Source: Pseudomonadota bacterium (GTDB lineage Bacteria > Pseudomonadota > Alphaproteobacteria > Rhizobiales > Beijerinckiaceae). From it: 20,884 bases of DNA. The DNA is taken from positions 1 to 20,884 of the forward strand of contig JAEWKL010000311.1 in the NCBI GenBank assembly GCA_023386115.1, given 5' to 3'. Below are positions 6,811 to 13,975 of this stretch, one piece after another. Both the position numbers and the translations under genes were made by a program. Numbering within the stretch: position 1 is the stretch's first letter; each line of letters opens with the position of its first letter. The notes beneath the pieces are model-generated. The model ran no database searches, was not told the origin of the DNA, and saw only the letters and a list, made by a program, of their open reading frames with translations.

Positions 6811-7550
6811 TCGGCGACCCCGAAGGCCTTGCGGGCCTCAGGCGCCGTGACGTCGCGGCCGTAATTCGGGGCGCCCATCTGGAATTGCCTCGCCGCGTCG
6901 AGGCCGCCGACCACCACCGGCTCGAAGCCGGCATCGCGCACCAGGGCCGCCGCGATCCCGACGGCCTGCTTGTCGTCGCCGGCGATCGGCACCGCCATCG
7001 GGGCGCCGCTGCGATGGGCGTTCTGGGCGAACAGCCGGTAATTCGCGGCGTTGAAGGCCCGCACCAGCCGGGCGCCGGCCAAGTACTTGGCCGAGGTGGC
7101 GCCGATGCCGGCGCTCTCGGCTTCGGCCGCGAGATCCCCGTCCCGCGCCTTGGTGGCGTTGCCGGCGTCGAGAACGACCTTGCCCTTCAGGAGGCCGGCA
7201 AAGGAACGGCCGAACTCCGGATAGGCCTTGTACGGCACCGCGATCAGCACCGCGTCGCCGAAGGCGAGCGCCTGCTCGACGGTGCCGGCCTTGGCGAGCG
7301 GTCCCAGTTTCTCGACCAGCGGCTTCAGGTCGTCCGGATGGCGCGAGGCGAACATCACCGGGTGGCCGGCCCTGATCCACAACCCCCCGATGGTGCCGCC
7401 GATATTGCCGCCGCCGATGACCGCGATCGGGATCTTGGTCCCTTCCGTCTTGGTGCCCGCCGTCCCGGCGTCCTGCGCGGAGGCGGGGGCGGCGGCGAGC
7501 GCCAGGGCGAACGCCCCGGCGCGCAGCAGCGTGCGGCGATCACAGGCCAT
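6807..7550 (-). CDS. Exported NAD(P)-binding oxidoreductase, F420/NADP reductase-like
   Basis: A 247-residue protein with an N-terminal signal (DRRTLLRAG followed by a long alanine/leucine stretch and APASAQ, cleavage near residue 26). A Rossmann domain follows: PIAVIGGGNIGG (41-52) with an SR pair at residues 69-70 (FASRHPDD), which suggests NADP preference. The pattern GNIG, then DAVLIAVPYKAYPEF and KVVLDAGNAT, and the ending APNYGRD, fit the NADPH-dependent F420-reductase-like family, although an F420 role is not implied. The twin arginines hint at Tat export with bound cofactor. ATG at 7550 is chosen because it sits at the signal peptide and overlaps the aldo/keto reductase stop by 11 nt, indicating coupling. 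The substrate is unknown. Confidence 0.8.
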   Translation of the reverse strand: MACDRRTLLRAGAFALALAAAPASAQDAGTAGTKTEGTKIPIAVIGGGNIGGTIGGLWIRAGHPVMFASRHPDDLKPLVEKLGPLAKAGTVEQALAFGDAVLIAVPYKAYPEFGRSFAGLLKGKVVLDAGNATKARDGDLAAEAESAGIGATSAKYLAGARLVRAFNAANYRLFAQNAHRSGAPMAVPIAGDDKQAVGIAAALVRDAGFEPVVVGGLDAARQFQMGAPNYGRDVTAPEARKAFGVAE

Positions 7551-8466
7551 CGATGAACTCCTCCATCTTGCGGCGGGTGGCGGCGTCGGGCAGGCGGCCG
7601 CGAGCGGCACCGAGATTGTCCTCGACGTAGCGGACCTGCGCGGTGCCGGGCACCGGGCAGGTCACCGCCTCATGCGACAGGACGTATTTGAGGAAGAATT
7701 GCGGCCAGCTCCGGCAGTCGAACTCCGCCGCCCAGGGCGGCAGCTCGCGGCCGCGCACCAGGTTGAACAACCGCTCGCGGCCGAACGGCACGTTGACCAT
7801 CACGCCGATGCCGCGATCACGCGCGAGAGGCAGGATGCGCTCGGCGGCCTTGCGGGCATCGACCGCGTAATTGACCTGGATGACGTCGAGCTTTTCCGCC
7901 TTCATCAGGGCTTCGAGGTCGCCGTACTGCGTCTCGGCCCAGGTGGTGGCGCCGAGATAGCGGATGCGCTTCCGCTCCTTGAGATCGCGCAGGAGCGGCA
8001 GCTGCGCCTGCGGGTCGATCAGGTTGTGGACCGCGATCAGGTCGATCCGGTCGGTGCCGAGGCGGCGGAACGATTGCTCGATCTGCGCCTGGCCCGCCTC
8101 GCGGCCCTTGGCCGCCACCTTGCTGCACAGGAAGATCGTTTCGCGAAGTCCCGTCTCCTTGAGGATGCGGCCCAGCACCTCCTCGGCCCGGCCGTAATCC
8201 GGCGCGGTGTCGATCACCGTGCCGCCTGAGGACACGAACTTGGCCACCGTCTCGCGCAGCGGCGCCATGGCCTCCGAATCCGGGGCCACGTCGTAGCGCC
8301 GCGAGGTGCCGATGCCGATCGCCGGTACGGTCTCGCCCGTGGACGGGATCGGACGGCGAAGCAGCCCCTGCTGCTCCACCGGGGTGCTCCCCTGCGCAAA
8401 GGAGCGGCCCGGGAGCAGACCCGTGGCCAGGGTACCGGCCAGCACGGCGCGGCGGTGGAGCATCAT
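7540..8466 (-). CDS. Exported aldo/keto reductase
   Basis: A 308-residue aldo/keto reductase preceded by a signal peptide with paired arginines (HRRAVLAGTLATG, ending RSFAQ). The catalytic tetrad is complete: Asp86 and Tyr91 in IDTAPDYG, Lys116 in LCSKVA and His147 in AVHNL. The barrel is shortened relative to many aldo/keto reductases but ends with the family's YVEDNLGAARGRLP segment. ATG at 8466 is preferred to a further upstream start, because AAGGGA lies about 8 nt before it and the signal peptide begins there. This is the first gene of the four-gene operon. The next gene also encodes an exported nucleotide-dependent oxidoreductase, so the two may act in sequence on one periplasmic or imported compound. 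Tat export is inferred from the arginine pair; the motif lacks a perfect consensus. Confidence 0.85.
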   Translation of the reverse strand: MMLHRRAVLAGTLATGLLPGRSFAQGSTPVEQQGLLRRPIPSTGETVPAIGIGTSRRYDVAPDSEAMAPLRETVAKFVSSGGTVIDTAPDYGRAEEVLGRILKETGLRETIFLCSKVAAKGREAGQAQIEQSFRRLGTDRIDLIAVHNLIDPQAQLPLLRDLKERKRIRYLGATTWAETQYGDLEALMKAEKLDVIQVNYAVDARKAAERILPLARDRGIGVMVNVPFGRERLFNLVRGRELPPWAAEFDCRSWPQFFLKYVLSHEAVTCPVPGTAQVRYVEDNLGAARGRLPDAATRRKMEEFIDGL

Positions 8467-8509
8467 GCAAAGATCCCTTCGGCTCGTCGATCGCCGGCGC
8501 AAGACTTAA

Positions 8510-8540
8510 GGCGCGGCGGGGTGCCTGCCCACGCCGCGCC
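8510..8540 (-). terminator. Terminator after the P450 gene
   Basis: GGCGCGGCG (8510-8518) pairs perfectly with CGCCGCGCC (8532-8540), with further GGG/CCC pairing inside the loop. On the minus strand the stem is followed by TTAAGTCTT, a T-rich tail. It sits 38 nt beyond the P450 stop and before the aldo/keto reductase start, so it likely separates the two operons. Confidence 0.55.
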
Positions 8541-8578
8541 CGCACACAAACGATTGAGGGAAGGCGGTCGGGGAAACC

Positions 8579-9877
8579 TCAGCCGAGCCGGGCCGGCAGG
8601 CGCAGGAAGCCGCGGAAGCGCACCCGCTGCGAGCGGACGGGCGCGCCGTCGAGGCGGTAATCCGGGAAGCGGGCGAGGAAGCGCCCGAGGGCGATCCGCC
8701 CTTCGAGCCGGGCCACCGCCATGCCGACGCACTGATGGATCCCACTCGCGAAGGCGAGGTGGCGGTTGGGGTCGCGGGCGACGTCGAACGTGTCGGGATC
8801 GACGAACTGCGAGGAATCGCGGTTGGCGGCACCGATGCAGAGCGTGATCTGGGTGCCGGCCGGGAAATCACGCCCGTCGATCGAGAAGGCGGTCGTCGCG
8901 ACCCGATTGCCGAGCTGGTTCGAGCTCTCGACGCGCAGGATCTCCTCCACGCCCTTGCGCATCAGGTCCGGCTCGGCCAGCAGCCGAGCCCGTGCGTCGG
9001 GATGGTCGTCGAGGAGGTGGAGCCCGTTGCCGATCAGGTTGGTGGTCGTCTCGTGCCCGGCATTCAGGATGAAGATGCAGTTCTGGAGCAGCTCCTCCGG
9101 CGAGAGCCGCTCGCCCCCGACCTCGCCCTGGATCAGGCGGGTGAGGATGTCCTTGTCCGGGTCGCCCGGATGCCGGCGGCGATCCGCGACGAGACGGTCG
9201 AGATAGGCCAGGAACTCGGTCACCGCCCGGTTGCCGGCGGCCTCGACCTCGGGCGCCAGGACGGGTTCGAGGGCGCCGAGGATCGCCAGCGACCAGTCCC
9301 GCAGCGGCCCGCGCTCAGGTTTCGGAACGCCCAGCAGGTTGCCGATCACCTCGACGGGGATCGCGGCGGCGAAATCCTCGATCAGGTCGATGGTCCCTCG
9401 CGCCTCGGCCGCCGCGAGGAGGCCGTCCACCAGCGCGACGATGCCGGCCTCCATCGCGGCGACCGCCCGGGGGGTGAGCGCGCCGGCGATGATCCGCCGG
9501 ACGCGGGTGTGGCGCGGCGGGTCGTTGAAGACCAGGCTCGTGGTGTGGTGGCGGTAGAGCGGGGAGGTCCCCTCCTCCGCCACCCGGGATCCTGTGCTGT
9601 TGAACTTGGTGCCGTTGAACTTGATTCCGTTGAACTTGGCTCCGAACTCGACGGTCTTGTCCGAGCTGAAGGTCGCGGCGTCCTTGTAGACCCGCTCCAG
9701 ATCGGCATAGCGCGACAGCAGGATCTGTCTCTCGCCCGATGGCCCCCGTCCCATCACGTGAACCGGGGCGTGCTCGCGCAAGGCCGCGTAGACCGGATAG
9801 GGATTCTCGATGAAGCCCTCCGGCAGGTGCCGGAGGTCGAACCCTTCGGCGAGGGCGGGATCGCTCACCGGGCTCAT
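8579..9877 (-). CDS. Cytochrome P450
   Basis: A soluble bacterial cytochrome P450 of 432 residues, a monooxygenase that needs separate redox partners (none are encoded nearby). Visible landmarks are the I-helix oxygen-activation motif AGHETT (273-278), the K-helix Glu312-x-x-Arg315 (EEILRVES), and the heme loop FASGIHQCVG with ligand Cys383. HHTTSLVFNDPPRHTRVRR (110-128) is the conserved C-helix region. The start at 9877 overlaps the stop of the upstream periplasmic binding protein by 4 nt (ATGA), so the two are coupled. Oddly, residues 81-95 are three tandem five-residue repeats (KFNGI, KFNGT, KFNST), encoded by a 15-bp minisatellite, in the loop before the C-helix where relatives I recall carry only a short linker. 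The substrate is unknown. Confidence 0.93.
   Translation of the reverse strand: MSPVSDPALAEGFDLRHLPEGFIENPYPVYAALREHAPVHVMGRGPSGERQILLSRYADLERVYKDAATFSSDKTVEFGAKFNGIKFNGTKFNSTGSRVAEEGTSPLYRHHTTSLVFNDPPRHTRVRRIIAGALTPRAVAAMEAGIVALVDGLLAAAEARGTIDLIEDFAAAIPVEVIGNLLGVPKPERGPLRDWSLAILGALEPVLAPEVEAAGNRAVTEFLAYLDRLVADRRRHPGDPDKDILTRLIQGEVGGERLSPEELLQNCIFILNAGHETTTNLIGNGLHLLDDHPDARARLLAEPDLMRKGVEEILRVESSNQLGNRVATTAFSIDGRDFPAGTQITLCIGAANRDSSQFVDPDTFDVARDPNRHLAFASGIHQCVGMAVARLEGRIALGRFLARFPDYRLDGAPVRSQRVRFRGFLRLPARLG
9597..9641. repeat. Three-copy 15-bp coding minisatellite inside the P450 gene
   Basis: Three head-to-tail 15-bp units with core GTTGAACTT lie at 9597-9611, 9612-9626 and 9627-9641. Because 15 is divisible by three, copy-number change would keep the P450 frame. 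Each unit encodes KFN plus two variable residues. Confidence 0.9.
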
Positions 9878-11085
9878 CCGCGCCCGTTCCCGGCGCAGGC
9901 CGGGTTCATCGGCTGGAACGCCTCGCCCTGCGGGATGGTGCGCAAAACCTCGTAGAGGTCCCACGGGCCCTTGGAGGCCGCCGGCTCCTTCGCCCGGTAG
10001 AGCACGGGGTCGTAGAGGAGCCGCCCGTCGGCCCGGAGGGTGGCGGGATGGTCGAAGAACGCCACCGGCAGGCTGCGCATGGCCGCGTTCGCCGCCACCG
10101 CCTCGTCGGTGCCGGCCTTGTCGATCCCCTTCAGGTAGTGGGTGACGGCGGTGTAGATCAGCGCCTGGTTCTTCGTCGGCATCGCGCCGGTGCGCTCGAA
10201 GAAGCGCTTGGCGAAGGTGCGGGCGGCGTCGTTCTGGTCCCAGTAGAAGGCTTCCGAGAAGGTCAGGCCATGCGCCACCGGCAGGCCGAGGCCCTTGATG
10301 TCGGTGACGTAGACGAGGAAGCCCGTCAGCGTCTGGCGCCCGCTCGTCAGGCCGAACTCGTCGGCCTGCTTGACCGCCTTGGTGAAGTCGTCGCCGACGC
10401 TGGCGAAGGCGACCACATCCGCGCCCGAGCTCTGGGCCTGGAGCAGGAAGGACGAGTAGTCGGCGGTGTTGATCGGGTGGCGCGAGGTGCCCACCACCTT
10501 GCCGCCGAGCGACTCGACGACCGTGGTCGCCTCCTTCTGCAGGGCGTGGCCGAAGGCATGGTCGACGGTGATGAAGTACCAGGACTTGCCGCCGCGCTCG
10601 AACACCGCTCGCGCCGTGCCGGCGGTGAGCGCGTGGGTGTCGTCGGTCCAGTGCGAGCTGACCGGGGAACAGGTCTTGGCGGTGAGGTCGGAGGTCGCCG
10701 CCGCGGTGATCATCACCGTGCGGTTCTTCTCCTTGGCGACCGCCTGCACGGCGAGCGCGATCGCCGTCACCGGCAGGTCGACGACGGCGTCGACCTTGTC
10801 GACGTCGTACCAGCGCCGGGCGATGCTGGAGGCCACGTCCGGCTTGTTCTGGTGGTCGGCCGAGACGATCTCGATCGGCTTAGCGCGCACCGTGCCGCCG
10901 AAATCCTTCGCCGCCATCTCGGCCGCCGCCACCGAGCCGCGCCCGCCGCTATCGGCGTAGGGCCCCGAGAGGTCGGTGAGCACGCCGATCCGCACCACGT
11001 CGTCGGAGATCTGCGCCGCGGCTGGGCCGGCGAACGCCGCGAGCGTCAGGACGGCCCCGCACAGGCGGGTGGCGAAACGGTTCAT
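9874..11085 (-). CDS. ABC-type periplasmic binding protein (branched-chain amino acid type)
   Basis: A 403-residue type I periplasmic binding protein of the LivK/Peripla_BP_6 family, with a Sec signal peptide (residues 1-25, ending GPAAAQ) and the family opening VRIGVLTDLSGPYADSGG. It should bind a small carboxylate-, amide- or aromatic-like ligand in the periplasm. Members of this branch frequently bind aromatic acids or amides, not amino acids. GGGAGGAG lies just before the ATG at 11085, which settles the start despite a longer open frame upstream. No permease (LivH/LivM) or ATPase gene is in the window, so it is an orphan here. Instead, it overlaps a cytochrome P450 by 4 nt, which suggests that the bound ligand could be the P450 substrate or an inducer. 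That link is inference. The gene is transcribed from a divergent region with a tandem repeat array. Confidence 0.88.
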   Translation of the reverse strand: MNRFATRLCGAVLTLAAFAGPAAAQISDDVVRIGVLTDLSGPYADSGGRGSVAAAEMAAKDFGGTVRAKPIEIVSADHQNKPDVASSIARRWYDVDKVDAVVDLPVTAIALAVQAVAKEKNRTVMITAAATSDLTAKTCSPVSSHWTDDTHALTAGTARAVFERGGKSWYFITVDHAFGHALQKEATTVVESLGGKVVGTSRHPINTADYSSFLLQAQSSGADVVAFASVGDDFTKAVKQADEFGLTSGRQTLTGFLVYVTDIKGLGLPVAHGLTFSEAFYWDQNDAARTFAKRFFERTGAMPTKNQALIYTAVTHYLKGIDKAGTDEAVAANAAMRSLPVAFFDHPATLRADGRLLYDPVLYRAKEPAASKGPWDLYEVLRTIPQGEAFQPMNPACAGNGRG

Positions 11086-11170
11086 CGGTCGGCTCCTCCC
11101 GGCGCCCGCGTCATCCGCGCGTGGTCGCCCAGTCGTCACGCCTGCCTTCACAGCCGATCCGCGCCGGCAA

Positions 11171-11289
11171 GGCAACGATTTTCCGGCAACGATTTTCCGG
11201 CAACGATTTTCCGGCGAGGGTTCCGTCGGCAAGGATTTCGGCGGCAAGGATTTCGGCGGCAAGGGCCTCCGGCGGCAAGGGCCTCCGGC
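11171..11289. repeat. Degenerate 14-16 bp tandem array in a divergent spacer
   Basis: Eight head-to-tail units all begin GGC(A/G)A. Three identical 14-bp units with core GGCAACGATTTTCC are at 11171-11212. One 15-bp unit follows at 11213-11227. Two identical 15-bp units GGCAAGGATTTCGGC are at 11228-11257. Two identical 16-bp units GGCAAGGGCCTCCGGC are at 11258-11289. The array lies between the start of the periplasmic-binding-protein gene (11085) and that of the GGDEF-EAL gene (11474). The unit lengths are not all multiples of three and no gene fits it, so it is noncoding. Confidence 0.92.
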
Positions 11290-11349
11290 GTCGGACGCCC
11301 CGCGCATCCGCCGGCGCGCGGGTTAAGGACGATGTCAATCTGTCCGTGC

Positions 11350-11368
11350 GATCCCGGGGCCCGGGATC
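11350..11368. promoter_or_regulatory. Perfect 19-bp palindrome upstream of the c-di-GMP enzyme
   Basis: GATCCCGGG (11350-11358), one central base, then CCCGGGATC (11360-11368). It lies about 105 nt before the GGDEF-EAL start and 60 nt beyond the tandem array. The near-zero loop suits a dimeric protein site better than an RNA hairpin. Which regulator binds is unknown. The rest of the 388-bp spacer shows no clear promoter pair, apart from a lone minus-strand TTGACA at 11338-11333 without a good -10. Confidence 0.4.
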
Positions 11369-11473
11369 TTGGGCGGGGACGGGAAGCACGGTACTCTCCG
11401 TTGCTGCGGCGACATCCCACGCAGCCGGTCGTGACGGCCGGCATCGACGCAGGACACCATCGAGGTCGCCCGT

Positions 11474-13885
11474 ATGCTGAAGCCCAAGCCGAGCCTCGGC
11501 CTCCTCGCCGACCTGCTCGACGGCCTCGACATCGGACTGTGCGTGTTCGACGGCGACGACCGGACGCTCGCCTGGAACCAGACCTTCCTGTACCTCTTCC
11601 CCGAGCATGACGGGTTCGTCCATGTCGGCGAGCATTACCGCGAGAACCTGCTCCGGTTCTATCGCACCCGCCTGAACTCCGACGAGCTGCGCTACATCGA
11701 GGAATACGTCGCGAGCGGGATCGCCCGCCACCAGGCCCAGACCCGGCCGTTCGAGTTCGAGCATCGCGGCACCTGGCTGCAGGTCTCGGCCCAGACCATC
11801 CCGGGCCTCGGCCGGGTGCGGCTGTGGCGCCAGATCACCCGGGAGGCTGGATCCTCCCCCGGCTCCAGCGTCGCGGACACCCGCATCGGGGCGCCGGACG
11901 GCATCGCGGCGGCGAATGCCGACGGGCGCATCGTCTCGGCCAACTGGCAGTTCGGCCAGCTCTACGGCCTGCCCCCGGCCGAGGCCGTGGGCCTGACCCT
12001 CGAGGCCGTGGTGGCCCGGGCCTGGCAGGATGCCGACGCTGCCGCACCGGCCCAGCTCCTGGCGCGCTTGCGCGAAGCCCAGCGATTCGCGGGGGCGCCG
12101 TTCGAGGTGCCGCTGCCGGGCGAGCGCTGGATCCGGGTGATCGAGCGGGTGCGCGAGGGCGGGGCGCGCACCGGCTTCCACTTCGACATCAGCGCGCTCA
12201 AGCGCGAGCAGGCGGCGCTGAGAGCCGAAGGGGCCGAGGCCCGCCGCAGCGCGAGCCATTTCCGCGGCATCATCGAGCACGCGCCTTCCGGGATGCTGGT
12301 GGTCGATGCCGAGGGCCGGCTGGTCGAGGCGAACCGCGCCTTCCGGTCCGCCCTCGGGGACGGGGCGGATCCCGTCGGCCGACCACTCGCCGCCCTCGTC
12401 CTGCCCGAGGATGCCGGCGTGCTGGCGGAGATGCTGGCCGAGGTGAGGGCCCTGGCGGCCGAGGATCGCGGGCCGGCGGTGCGCGAGATGCGCTTTCCCC
12501 GCGAGGACGGAAGCCCGATATGGGCCCGGGTCTCGGCGGTGCGCCTGCACCTGCCGCCGGACGCGGTCTCGATCCTGCTCCAGGTCGAGGACATCACCGC
12601 CCGGCGCGAGGCCGAGCGGCAGATCGCCCACATGGCGCGCCACGACGCGCTCACCGACCTGCCGAACCGCACCCTCTTTCGCGAGCGCCTCGACGCCCTG
12701 CTCGGGCAAGGGGCCGGCGCGGTCCTGTGGCTCGATCTCGACCGGTTCAAGGTGGTCAACGACACGCTCGGGCATGCCGCGGGCGACACGCTCCTGTGCG
12801 AGGTCGCCCGGCGCATGCGGGCCGCCCTCGGCCCCCGCGACACCATCGCGCGGCTCGGCGGCGACGAGTTCGCGGTGCTCCTCGAGGACGGGGACCCGCT
12901 GGCGGCGTCGCGGGCGGCTGCCCGCCTGATCGAGACGATGCAGGAGCCCGTCACCGTCGCCGGCCGGTCGATGCATGTCGGCGTCAGCATCGGGGTCGTG
13001 CTCGCCCCTTGCCACGGCGGCGACGCCGACACCCTGATGGCCCGGGCCGACCGGGCGCTCTACAGCGCCAAGGCCGCCGGCCGCAGCACCTTCCGGCTCT
13101 ACGACCCCGGCATGGACGCCGCGCTCGCCGAGCAGCACGGCCTCGAACTCGACCTGCGCCTCGGCCTGGAGCGCGGCGAGTTCGAGCTGCACTATCAGCC
13201 GATCGTCACCGCAGCCGAGCGCCGGGTCGTCTGCCGCGAGGCGCTGGTGCGCTGGCGCCACCCGACCCGCGGCCTGGTGCCGCCGGCCTCCTTCATCCCG
13301 CTCGCCGAGGCGACCGGCCTGATCGGCCGCCTCGGGACCTGGATTCTGCGCCGGGCCTGCCGCGACGCGGCCACCTGGACCGACGGCGCCCGGGTTGCCG
13401 TCAACGTCTCGGTCGCGCAGGTGCGGCACGGACCCCTGATCGCCGCAATCCAGTCCTCGTTGCGCGAATCGGGCTTGAGCGCGGACCGGCTCGAGATCGA
13501 GATCACCGAGAGCCTGCTGATCGACGGCGGCGAGGCCGCCGACCTGCTGCTCGCCCTGCGCCGCCTCGGGGTGCGCAGCGCGCTCGACAATTTCGGCACC
13601 GGCTACTCGTCCCTGAGCTACCTGCGCCGCTTCCCATTCGACAAGATCAAGATCGACCGCTCCTTCATCGCCGACATCGCCGACCCCGACACCGCCGCGA
13701 TCGTGCGCGCGGTGGTCGGCATCGCGGCCCAGCTCGGCGCGACGGTGACCGCCGAGGGCGTCGAGACCGAGGCGCAGTTCGCGGCGGTGCAGCAGGCGGG
13801 GTGCACGGAGGCGCAAGGCTACCTGTTCGGCCGGCCGGTGCCGCTGGGCGAGGGGTATGAGGATGAGATGCGGGCCGGGGGGTGA
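11474..13885 (+). CDS. PAS-PAS-PAS-GGDEF-EAL cyclic-di-GMP enzyme
   Basis: An 803-residue predicted cytoplasmic signalling protein without membrane segments. Three PAS-type sensory regions (about 15-125, 140-245 and 262-378) precede a GGDEF diguanylate cyclase domain (about 385-545) and an EAL phosphodiesterase domain (about 560-795). The cyclase motif GGDEF (462-466) is intact, but the position of the RxxD inhibitory site before it reads GPRD, so product inhibition through that site looks lost. In the EAL domain, Glu589 (EAL), Asn644, Glu676, Lys726, Glu761 and Gln781 are kept. The loop-6 motif reads LDNFGTGYSS (Asn706) instead of DDFGTG, changing one aspartate known to help bind the metals. 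Net cyclase activity, or a weakened phosphodiesterase, is therefore plausible. GAGG lies about 10 nt before the ATG. It is monocistronic, with divergent and convergent neighbours. Confidence 0.93.
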   Translation: MLKPKPSLGLLADLLDGLDIGLCVFDGDDRTLAWNQTFLYLFPEHDGFVHVGEHYRENLLRFYRTRLNSDELRYIEEYVASGIARHQAQTRPFEFEHRGTWLQVSAQTIPGLGRVRLWRQITREAGSSPGSSVADTRIGAPDGIAAANADGRIVSANWQFGQLYGLPPAEAVGLTLEAVVARAWQDADAAAPAQLLARLREAQRFAGAPFEVPLPGERWIRVIERVREGGARTGFHFDISALKREQAALRAEGAEARRSASHFRGIIEHAPSGMLVVDAEGRLVEANRAFRSALGDGADPVGRPLAALVLPEDAGVLAEMLAEVRALAAEDRGPAVREMRFPREDGSPIWARVSAVRLHLPPDAVSILLQVEDITARREAERQIAHMARHDALTDLPNRTLFRERLDALLGQGAGAVLWLDLDRFKVVNDTLGHAAGDTLLCEVARRMRAALGPRDTIARLGGDEFAVLLEDGDPLAASRAAARLIETMQEPVTVAGRSMHVGVSIGVVLAPCHGGDADTLMARADRALYSAKAAGRSTFRLYDPGMDAALAEQHGLELDLRLGLERGEFELHYQPIVTAAERRVVCREALVRWRHPTRGLVPPASFIPLAEATGLIGRLGTWILRRACRDAATWTDGARVAVNVSVAQVRHGPLIAAIQSSLRESGLSADRLEIEITESLLIDGGEAADLLLALRRLGVRSALDNFGTGYSSLSYLRRFPFDKIKIDRSFIADIADPDTAAIVRAVVGIAAQLGATVTAEGVETEAQFAAVQQAGCTEAQGYLFGRPVPLGEGYEDEMRAGG

Positions 13886-13933
13886 TCTGTCTCAAGGATC
13901 AGTGTCGACGATGGATCGCCGCCCGCGATTGAA

Positions 13934-13957
13934 CCCTCCCCCGCAGAGGGGGGAGGG
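13934..13957. terminator. Bidirectional hairpin between convergent genes
   Basis: CCCTCCCCC (13934-13942) pairs with GGGGGAGGG (13949-13957) around a 6-nt loop, 48 nt after the GGDEF-EAL stop and 18 nt before the end of the converging dehydrogenase gene. The stem is perfect and GC-only apart from one A/T pair. No T-run follows. Confidence 0.5.
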
Positions 13958-13975
13958 GTCGGAAGGGGCCGCCTC

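Noticed and set aside
5338..6864. A plus-strand frame with a highly charged product opposite the transporter
   Set aside because: The Glu/Asp/Arg/His-rich sequence is the antisense image of hydrophobic membrane codons and has no ribosome binding site or domain.
11171..11289. CRISPR array
   Set aside because: Units of 14-16 bp are head to tail with no spacers, and no cas gene is present.
11333..11338. Minus-strand TTGACA as promoter of the periplasmic-binding-protein/P450 unit
   Set aside because: No acceptable -10 lies at 16-18 nt spacing, and the region in between is pure G/C. A promoter may lie elsewhere in the spacer.
11111..13816. A very long open frame antisense to the GGDEF-EAL gene (about 900 codons)
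   Set aside because: It mirrors codon bias on the other strand, has no recognisable domain, and crosses the noncoding repeat array. The plus-strand gene has full domain motifs.
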